From the NCBI GenBank assembly GCA_033085395.1, contig JANQBS010000465.1, positions 1-20,608 on the forward strand: a stretch of 20,608 nucleotides of DNA, written 5' to 3'. The stretch is from Xanthoparmelia taractica (Eukaryota; Ascomycota; Lecanoromycetes; Lecanorales; Parmeliaceae). Both the position numbers and the translations under genes were made by a program. Shown piece after piece: positions 10,334-17,633 of the stretch (the first letter of the stretch is position 1; every line of letters starts with the position of its first letter). The notes beneath the pieces are model-generated. The model saw only the letters and a list, made by a program, of their open reading frames with translations, was not told the origin of the DNA and did no database searches.

Positions 10334-11744
10334 TCACAAAGGCATTAATAAAGTAGCGATATTATGCTTTTTAAGACGATTTTTTCTTTTTACGGGCAAG
10401 TTTGACTGAAAAGACGAAGAAGTAAGTCGAATTCTAGCTACTTCCTCCTCATATTTCTTCATTAACTTAGAAACATTATTAAGATCCTTAATATTATATC
10501 ACTGATTATATTTAAGATTATATTTCTTTTATCTTATTAGATATTTTATAGTTAAATTACGTCTCTTCTTAATAATTCGTTTATTAAAAAGTCGTTCGAT
10601 TTCTAAATTAATAGTGTTATTATTATTAATAGAAATAAATAAGATATGTTAAGGCCGAGGGCGCTAAAAAAGATCGTTCTATAACGTAGAATAAGGCTTT
10701 AATTGTACTATTGTAAAGACGACATAAATTCTTTATTCTATAGAAATAATAAATCTATAGATAAATTTATCTACTTTATTTATTACTTGAAAAAAATCGA
10801 TATATTATTATAATAGCTTATTGATAATATTAAGAATAGAGAAAATCTTATAATCTTTATATAGTCGAAGAAATACTTATTCTCTCACTCTAAGAAATAT
10901 TAATTAATATCTTCTATTATAATAAAATTTATTGAATATTTAAGTAAAATTAATAAATAAAGTAAATTTAAAGATCTTTTTTAAAAAAAATCGTAGATTA
11001 CTTCGCTCGATATAATCTTAGAAGAGACGAAGTTATTTAAAAAGATCTATATCTATAATAGAACCTTCGGCTATAGAGAAGATCTATTAAGAGTATATAC
11101 GAAGTATCTTAAAGCTATCTTAGTAGTTTAATTAATGCGTTCGCTTATATTATTAATCTACGAATAATAGACTATTAAATAAAATAAAGAAATCTTTAAT
11201 AGTTTAAAAAGCGATTTTTAAAGCTTCGAAGAAAAATTTCTATCTCGATCGCTAATAATGGCTTTTAGAATTTCTTAATTAACAATATTAAATCGATTTA
11301 AAAGCGCTTTTATTTAATTAAATATTTTTTAGATTAACTTATTAGAAATTAATTAAATAACTTTTATAAAATTATAAGTAATAAATATAATATAATTTAA
11401 CTTATAATTTAATAGAGATAATATTAAAATAAAATTAAAAATTAGAGTGTGAAAAGACACGGACGAAGATAAGATTAACTATAAGCTATCGTAAGATACG
11501 TGCCTTCTTATCTATAGAATTAAACACTCTAAATAATATTAAATAAAGTCTTATAAGTGCTTTATAATTCTATAAATATATTAGAATAAAGTAACGATTT
11601 AATAGTATCTCTAAAAGTTAGAATATTCTTCTTTATATATTAAAGCAAGAATATCTTTTATTAGCAAAGAGAGAATATAAAATCGTTATTAACTAGTAAT
11701 CTTATTAATATGAAAGATAAGATCTCGCTAGAGACTTTGCTGCT

Positions 11745-11810
11745 CTTACTATTAATTCTCTTTCGATCAAATTTACTACTCTAGCTTTTCTTACTATTAA
11801 TTCTCTTTCG
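11745..11810. repeat. Tandem duplication private to Gypsy A
   Basis: The 21-bp word CTTACTATTAATTCTCTTTCG occurs at 11745-11765 and again at 11790-11810 (period 45 bp). The matching region of copy B near 19098-19125 has it once. The duplicated copies are less RIP-mutated than the flanks. The duplication is a multiple of three but occurs in an already broken gene. Confidence 0.85.
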
Positions 11811-12829
11811 GTTAAAACGAAAAATAAGAATTAGTATTAGTAGTAAAGAGATACTTTCCCCGCACGAAAGGCAAAGAAGCTACGTCCTCGCTAGTTAGAC
11901 TATTATTAATATCGAGCTATATAGAAATTCTTTTTTAATAATCATCTTATTGATAGTCTTAAATGCATTTCTTATAAAATAAAGTACTTATTTTTTTTAA
12001 ACTTGCGATAAAAATATAGAGAGTATTCAACTTCGAATAATAATAAGATAGCGAATTATTCTAATTTAGACTTATAAGCCTTAATAAAGCATTAGACATA
12101 ATATGTTCTTTATTAGATTTGTGAGAGATTACTAGATTAAACTATCTTAAGAATTAAGTAGCTCGAATCAAGCGAATATTTATTCGCATTATTAATGTGA
12201 TTGAAATAATCGAATTTTGCTTTATAATATTAATAATAATAAAATAGTTAATCTATATTCTTATAGAATACTTTATAGATTCGATTATATATCTTATTTT
12301 CTTTAGATATTACATAAGATTAGTAATCTCTAACTCCGTAGACTAATAATTTCTTTCTACTATAGTTAGAAGTCTTAATAGAAAAAGAATAGACTTCGTT
12401 TCTATACGAGAAAATCATTTATCTTTATTTTTATATATATTTAATTTAATATAAAAGACTATCGCCTTAAAATTAAGCTTTTTTAAGATATTTAAATTAA
12501 TTTATAAAATTCAAGTATTATTAAAATATATTAGAATCGTTAATTAAGATAGCGCTTCTTAAAGAAGCTAAAAAGAAGTTAATTACTTCTTTAACGCTAT
12601 AGATAGCTTTATTCTAAAAGAATATTATTTTCGCTAATATTTAAAGTTCGATACTTTCTTAAGAAGTAGTATTTTAAGATTCTATAAGAACTATATTAAT
12701 TATACGTAGAAATAAACGTATTAACGCAAATAGCTAATTAATCTTAAGTAGTATTCGAATTCTCTTAAAGTGCTAAAATATTATAAGTTCGAGATAGTCT
12801 TAAGCTTATCTTCTAATGAAATTAAATCA

Positions 12830-12834
12830 AAAGA
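12830..12834 (-). other. Target-site duplication copy 1 (AAAGA, TCTTT on minus)
   Basis: AAAGA sits directly against the TGTCACG end of the LTR at 12835. Read on the minus strand it is TCTTT followed by TGATTTAA, which continues pol of Gypsy A. The partner copy is TCTTT at 17155-17159. Copy B has the same pol site with no insertion (TTAATTCTTTTAACTTAA on minus, about 20091-20108), so the five bases are duplicated only where the LTR is present. Confidence 0.85.
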
Positions 12835-12975
12835 TGTCACGAAAACGCACTTGCCAAGCCAATCGATAAATCGACTAAGGCAAGTGCTTGGCTGGCTAAC
12901 TAACTTAGATAGATTTTTCCAACTTAGAATAATCAAGAATTAGACACACTAACTATACATTCCATTGCTATTATA
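12835..12975 (+). repeat. LTR 2: plus-strand LTR, 5' LTR of the displaced Gypsy A 5' half
   Basis: A 141-bp LTR on the plus strand from TGTCACG (12835) to GCTATTATA (12975; the final CA became TA). It is nearly the same as LTR 3 at 17160-17300, differing mainly by C-to-T/G-to-A changes, and is inverted relative to LTRs 1 and 3. The stem GCACTTGCC (12847-12855) and GGCAAGTGC (12879-12887) is kept. Its left flank is pol of Gypsy A on the minus strand (AAAGA duplication); its right flank is a primer-binding-like site and a gag leader on the plus strand. Being both a pol insertion boundary and a 5' LTR, it must be a recombinant junction. Confidence 0.92.
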
Positions 12976-12978
12976 GTA

Positions 12979-12992
12979 TGGTAGCAACGCCC
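12979..12992 (+). promoter_or_regulatory. Putative tRNA primer-binding site
   Basis: TGGTAGCAACGCCC begins three bases after the LTR end. Primer-binding sites of Gypsy elements start with TGG, the complement of the CCA end of tRNA, and lie just inside the 5' LTR. The first seven bases would pair with a tRNA ending GCTACCA; I cannot say which tRNA. This supports 12835-12975 being a 5' LTR for what follows. Confidence 0.5.
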
Positions 12993-13560
12993 AAATAGCT
13001 ATCATTAGCTATTCCAGGAGATTCTCCATCATTGCTTTATTATTACTTAATCAAAGTATTCGTTGAAATAACCCTTCTCCGCGGAGAACTATATTCTATC
13101 TAATAAGATCCGCATTTAAAATCATCGAAATTCTTACCCGAACGATCGGAATCTCACTAAGTTCGTCAAAAAATCATTAAACTTAGCTCCCTCACACTCC
13201 CTGTTATTACTATCATCGCTATAGCTCACTTATTATTACTGCATCACTATATAGCTGCTATTATAGATAACTGCCGCCCCTTTTGACTACTTATCTCACT
13301 ATCTTTACTATAAAAGAAAGAAAATATTACACTATTTAATTATATATACTTTATATTAATGAAAAACCTTTCTTATTAATATAATACTATCTCTTCGTTA
13401 TCAAGAAGACTACTATTATTCTAACTCCGTTAGCTCTAAATTCTATCTCTCGAGATATTGTTATTTTAATCTTTCAAATAAACGAATTTCTACACTTCGA
13501 GCACATCTTTATTAGTCTCATCTTCGACGATATCAAATAATTTATTTTCGATATTATTAG
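12993..13560 (+). other. Gypsy A leader, little affected by RIP in its first half
   Basis: This is the untranslated leader between the primer-binding site and gag. From about 12976 to 13320 it keeps many CpA and TpG dinucleotides (e.g. CATCATTGC, GCATCACTATATAGCTGC) and pyrimidine-rich runs, in sharp contrast to the neighbouring coding relics. No ORF of note. From about 13330 onwards A+T rises again towards gag. Confidence 0.6.
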
Positions 13561-15340
13561 AATTAATTTCAGGCCTTTAGAGATCGTAAAAGAAGTAACT
13601 TTATTAGCCCGTGACGCACGTAAAAGAGCTCGTTCTATATCTATTGAGATATTAAACTAATCTACTAGCTAAGCACTTAATTAATTAATTTTTAGAGCTA
13701 TTCTAATTAGATTTAAGACTAATATTTAATTATTAAGAAGATTAAGAGAATCTTCTTCTATTGACGATATATCTCGTTCTTTATCTTTAAAAATTCTATT
13801 AAAAATCCTCTCGTTATTAACTAGAACTCTATTAATTCTAATTCGAATTCTTCTTTAAATTAAAGTATAAATTCTACTTTTAGAGATACTTTAAATAACT
13901 TCAATATAGCTAAAAATAACGATATTAATTAATAGAATATAGACTTTTTACAGCAACAATAAACTGCTTTATAAGGTCTTCTACGTAGCGTATCTAAACC
14001 GCCTAATGAGTGAGGACCGCTAGAATAGAATAGCGTTAATATCATAGAAACTACATTAGCTAGTAGATAAAATGCTAATAATATAAGATTTTTTAATTCG
14101 ATATATAAGGATAAGTCGATGGCTTTCGATGTTTCTTTAATAAAATATATATTAAAAGAGACTTACTTTCGAAATATATATTTATTTCTAAAGTATACTC
14201 GTGACGTAGCTAGTATTAAGAGTAATAAGCTTATTCGTACGAATTTCTAGACTTATTTTAGAATCTACTTTAAAGTAATAATTAAATAAGCTTTTTAATA
14301 ATAATAAGCGTTTTATAAAGCTCGAAAATAGATTAAATAAGTGAATGAGAATATTAATCGAACGATTTAAAGTATTTATTAATATAATAATTAATTCGTT
14401 ATTAAAGAAGAGATATATTTTAAGAAATATTATTAATAAAAGAGAGTCTCGAGAGTATATATAAAAGATCTTATATACTTTAAAGAATATTAATTTAATT
14501 AATATTAAAAATTAGCTTAATATAATTTATAATAATTTAAATATTAAGCTAAGACGTAACTTAAGAAGATTAAAGAATCGAATTACTTTGCATAATTTTC
14601 TTAAGAAGATGAATAATCTTAAGTATAATTAATGAATTTTTATAAATAGATATGATTCGAGAATATATAGATTTTCTATAAGATCTTTTTAGAATCGTTC
14701 TTCTTAAAATTAGAGTAATAGCAATAAAAGTATTTCTAATTAATATTAACCTCGTTTATAATAGCAATCTTTTTAATTATTTCGGCCTCAGTAAAGTGCA
14801 GATTCTAATAATTAATATTAGCGGCCTTACTTTTAATAGCCTTTTCGTTAACTTAATAATTAATATAAGAGTTAAAACGCTTAATTAACTTAGTTATTTC
14901 CTCGTTAATTTAATAATTAAAATGCGTATTCGAATTCGCAGCAAAACGCTCAGCAAATACCTCGTTAATCTCTGCAAATCGCCGCTTTAAACGTATCGAA
15001 TTCGATCTTAAATCGATCTTTATTTAATAATTAATCGTAGTTTTTTTTTAAGATTAATCTAAGATTTTTAGCAAAATTAAAGTAATTAAAGATCTTAATT
15101 TAATGCTATAAATCGTCTAAAAATAGCTATCTATTAGATATCTACTACTAACGAAAATACTAAATTAGAATATAACGAATAAGCTTCAAGTTCGGGCTAT
15201 TAGAAAGAAAATACTAATATTATATACTCTTACTTTATATGCGAAGATTAATATAAGAATAAGATATATTATGCTAAATCTAAGTATAATTCTAAGCTTT
15301 TTATATAGCCTAATAATTAGTTTGCTGACTTTATAAGAAT
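13560..15340 (+). pseudogene. Gypsy A gag relic
   Basis: Plus-strand region between leader and protease, expected to encode gag (particle structural protein). The clearest part is the frame through 14107, about 14107-14800: MAFDVSLIKYILKE, RDVASIKSNKLIRTNF, YFRIYFKVIIK, then a Gln/Lys-rich helical-looking stretch and a segment rich in aromatic residues (FYK.I.FENI.IFYKIFLESFF). This order resembles the capsid part of fungal Gypsy gag proteins, but residue-level support is modest. About 14930-15010 is a less mutated pocket (FAAKRSANTSLISANRRFKR). The N-terminal part (13560-14100) shows no motif I recognise. Stops occur throughout and at least one frame change is needed to reach the protease frame. 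Confidence 0.6.
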
Positions 15341-15341
15341 C

Positions 15342-15425
15342 GAAATCTATTATCGAAATTATTAGGAATTCTTCTTATTCAAGATTAAATTGCATAAGCA
15401 TTCGCGTATTAACTATTCGGGGAAG
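15342..15425 (+). pseudogene. Degenerate zinc-finger-like motif before the protease of Gypsy A
   Basis: In the same frame as the protease downstream, codons from 15348 read YYRNY, stop, EFFLFKIKLHKHSR. If Tyr stands for Cys (TGT/TGC to TAT by RIP) this is a C-x2-C ... H-x-H finger, a kind found near the gag-pol boundary of some ascomycete Gypsy elements. The two His codons of LHKH are intact. The assignment rests on spacing and context. Confidence 0.5.
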
Positions 15426-15604
15426 CACGTTTATGTTAACGAAGTAATGCTTGCAAAGTTTTCTAACTTCGCTAATAAGTAATTTATAAAGTCTTTCGCT
15501 AATAAGTAATTGAAAATTATTAAGTTTATCGCTTCTAATTAGAATTTAAGAAATAATTTTATTTTTTAAAATTAAACTTACATTATAATTAAAATTAAAC
15601 TCGA

Positions 15605-16060
15605 TTCTATTAATTAAGAGAATAAAATTTATATTAATATCGAATGTAATATACGTTTAATAAATAAATTATAAAATTCTTATTATTATTCGAATATAAT
15701 TATTTTTAAGATAATAATATCTTTATAAGTATATGAAATTAATGCTTTTAAGTATAAGACTTCGAAGTATATTACGTAGAATATCTATCTTTTTAAAATT
15801 AATAATTAAGATTGAAGAGTGCTTATATATCTATATAGAAAATTATATATTATTAATAATTTACGTTTTAAAATACTTATTAAAAATAATATTATTAAGT
15901 CTAAAATAATTATTATTAATGTAATTAATAAGAAAATAAAAATTAATAGTTATAGTATTATAATTAATATCACTACTCGACCTCGAGGCGAGTTTATTCG
16001 AAGAAAGATCTATATTAAACTATCTATTTTCGTGTCTTTATATAGCGCGAGATAATTCTA
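15605..16060 (+). pseudogene. Gypsy A aspartic protease (retropepsin) relic; holds the only long stop-free frame
   Basis: The protease would cut the Gag-Pol polyprotein. In one plus-strand frame, the active-site triad Asp-Thr-Gly before Cys reads Asn-Ile-Glu (15636-15644, then TGT Cys at 15645-15647): three RIP-type changes. Downstream come FKYKTSKYIT and IYLF (beta strands), then LIKNNII (about 15876-15896, the 'LIG.DI' block), INKKIKI, and TTRPRGEFIRRKI (the conserved block after the protease). A stop-free frame of 78 codons runs 15819-16055, but it opens at a GTG with the same homology continuing upstream through stops, so it is a chance gap between RIP stops, not a gene. Its C-terminal part RPRGEFIRRK is unusually well preserved. 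Confidence 0.83.
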
Positions 16061-16647
16061 TTAATTAAGAAAATTAATCTATTTAATAATCGTAATTTCT
16101 TATTTAAATTAATAATATAAACGAATTTAATAATATTCGTTTATTTAATTAATTATATAATAATTAAAATTCTAATTCGAAATAATTCTAATATATCTAT
16201 TCAAGTTTTAAAGAAATTAAAGCTTAGAAATATTCTCGAAATAAATTACGAAAATTGCTTTTAAATTAATATTAAATTTAGATTCGCCTTAATAAAAATA
16301 ATTATATTTTTAAGTATAGACTTAAGCTTAAATTAATTAATTTTTTTATTAACTAAAGAAAATAAGCTATTAAATAAAGTTATAATTTTCGAAGATATAT
16401 AGACTAGAACTATATTAATCGATCTAATTAACGTATTTTTATAGATTTAATAAGATATTAATTTTATTAAAATATTAGAAGAAAAATAAATAAAGCTTTT
16501 ATTAAGAGATAACTAATAAATTAAGATTAATAAAAAAGTTAAAATCTATTTCTTAAGCGTATAAGATTAAGAGATAATAGATAATATTTTTAATAAATTA
16601 TATGAATAGAGAAGACTTAAATAAATTAAAGATTCTATATTCTTCTT

Positions 16648-17159
16648 CTATTCGATATTCGTTATATAAAAAATATTATTTATAATATTATTAAGAAAAG
16701 ATCGATAATTAATATTCGAGATTTAAATAATTTATTGCTTCGAGATATATATTTAATATCTCTTTAATAGAATATAATTAAGATATTAACTAATTATAAT
16801 TTTATTTTAGTAATCGATACTATTTTATTTTTTTATTAATAACGAGTATATTTAAACTATCGCTATATATAGATTATTATAAGTTATAGAGATTAAGAAA
16901 CTTTTAATATTTTAATTATAAGTTATATAAATTCGATTATTTATATTTAACGTTAAATCGATAAGATTTTGCGATATATTCTTAACGTAAAAGCTTACGT
17001 TAATAATACAATTACGAATATTAGAATATTCTAATAATATTTGTAAGATCTTCGTTAGCTATTTAAGCTTTTCGTGAGATTTAATATTACTATTTCTTCT
17101 ATAAAAGTCCCCTTAAGATATTCGAACGTTAATTTATCAAATAAAAAAGTTAATTCTTT
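16648..17159 (+). repeat. Left arm of a 0.5-kb inverted repeat (RT of Gypsy A)
   Basis: This 512-bp segment matches, as a reverse complement, 20098-20608, with mainly transition differences. Both arms are the same part of Gypsy RT in opposite orientation; the left arm belongs to the plus-strand half of A, the right to minus-strand copy B. The match runs to the window end, so the true arm is longer. The spacer is 2.9 kb. Confidence 0.9.
17155..17159 (+). other. Target-site duplication copy 2 (TCTTT)
   Basis: TCTTT is the last part of the plus-strand RT before the LTR end TGTAATAGC at 17160. It equals, in inverse orientation, the AAAGA at 12830-12834 next to the other LTR. Copy B shows the unduplicated form. 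Confidence 0.85.
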
Positions 17160-17300
17160 TGTAATAGCAATGGGGTGTATAGTCAGTGTGTCTAATTCTT
17201 GATTATTCTAAGTTGGAAAAATCTATCTAAGTCAGTCAGCCAGCCAAGCACTTGCCTTAGCCGATTTCTTGATTGGCTTGGTAAGTGCGTTTTCGTGACA
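17160..17300 (-). repeat. LTR 3: 3' LTR of Gypsy B
   Basis: A 141-bp LTR on the minus strand from TGTCACG (17300) to GCTATTACA (17160). It is the least RIP-mutated of the three copies and closest to LTR 2. The stem GCACTTGCC (17248-17256) pairs with GGTAAGTGC (17280-17288; one change from the other copies). It is the normal downstream end of copy B pol and also abuts the truncated RT of A, so it is one side of the rearrangement. Confidence 0.92.
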
Positions 17301-17633
17301 GCATTCACCGAAATAGAAGAAAAAGCGAGCGACCTCGCTTGTTATATATATGTTGAAGTATACAAAAAAATCTTATGACAGCGTGCTAAAATGGACGGAA
17401 AGTTAGTAATAATAAGGTCTTTTCGACGATTAAACGTATAGTTAGAATATTAGTTAAAATATTAGTTAATAAATAAACATCTCTCTTTAATAATTACACA
17501 AACGTTATCGAGTAGAGGGAAATATATCTCGATCGATAATACTCGTTGAACGTTTAAATGTAAGTGAGATGAGTAGGTGTAGTGTGCTATGATATTAAGT
17601 GCGTTTGGTGCTTCTCACTTTGTTCACAAAGGC
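17301..17633 (-). other. Gypsy B 3' untranslated region
   Basis: Matches 9974-10333 of copy A without A's small duplications. It keeps more CpA/TpG than A, e.g. GACAGCGTGCTAAAATGGACGG near 17380. The palindrome GCGAGCGACCTCGC is present (about 17326-17339). No ORF, RNA gene or clear polypurine tract is seen. Confidence 0.7.

Larger units (their letters stand above)
10334..12834 (-). pseudogene. Gypsy A pol 3' half: RT end, RNase H, integrase, chromodomain
   Basis: The minus strand reads, from 12834 down: the end of the RT domain (SF then LEDKLKTISNL, RELEYYL), an RNase H-type domain of the fungal Gypsy kind (AIVFYIKL, RIETKSILFL, ERNY.STELEI), the integrase core with KAIISDRDRNFSSKL (catalytic Asp kept, 11242-11253) and SERIN.TTKIALRYF (catalytic Glu kept, 11140-11142), then LNNF and ISSEVIYDF. 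The chromodomain is at about 10603-10441 (EIERLFNKRIIKK, YLIR.KKY, YNIKDLNNVSKLMKKYEEE). The stop is TGA at 10334-10336, conserved in B. Relative to B it has a 49-bp deletion near 10951-10960 and a 45-bp-period duplication at 11745-11810. The upstream half of this pol is missing here; it lies on the opposite strand at 12835-17159. Confidence 0.88.
16060..17159 (+). pseudogene. Gypsy A reverse transcriptase relic, cut by an LTR
   Basis: After a divergent linker, the frame near 16535 shows KVKIYFLSV..., IIDNIFNKLYE, RRLK and SIFFFYSIFVI, the block that precedes fungal Gypsy RT. After a frame change near 16670-16700 the RT core follows: SIINIRDLNNLLL (from about 16702), FILVIDTILFFY (first catalytic Asp kept), ISYRD.ETFNI, INSIIYI, IDKILRYI, and AYVNN at 16993-17007, where the YVDD active site has lost both Asp to Asn. 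LFKLFVRFNITIS and NVNL...KKVNSF follow, where the gene stops abruptly at the LTR starting 17160. The missing downstream half is on the minus strand at 10334-12834. Stops are TAA/TAG at former Gln/Trp positions. Confidence 0.88.

Noticed and set aside
9827..12975. A 3.1-kb DNA transposon with about 145-bp terminal inverted repeats and TA target site
   Set aside because: The ends match as inverted repeats and TA bases flank them, but the interior encodes Gypsy RNase H, integrase and chromodomain, the ends have LTR-type TGTCACG...ATTACA termini, and a third copy at 17160 serves as the normal LTR of B. The inverted pair results from rearrangement.
15819..16055. A 78-codon ORF as a small gene
   Set aside because: It opens at GTG, lacks an ATG, and lies inside a protease relic whose homology continues upstream in the same frame through stop codons. 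It is a chance gap between RIP stops.
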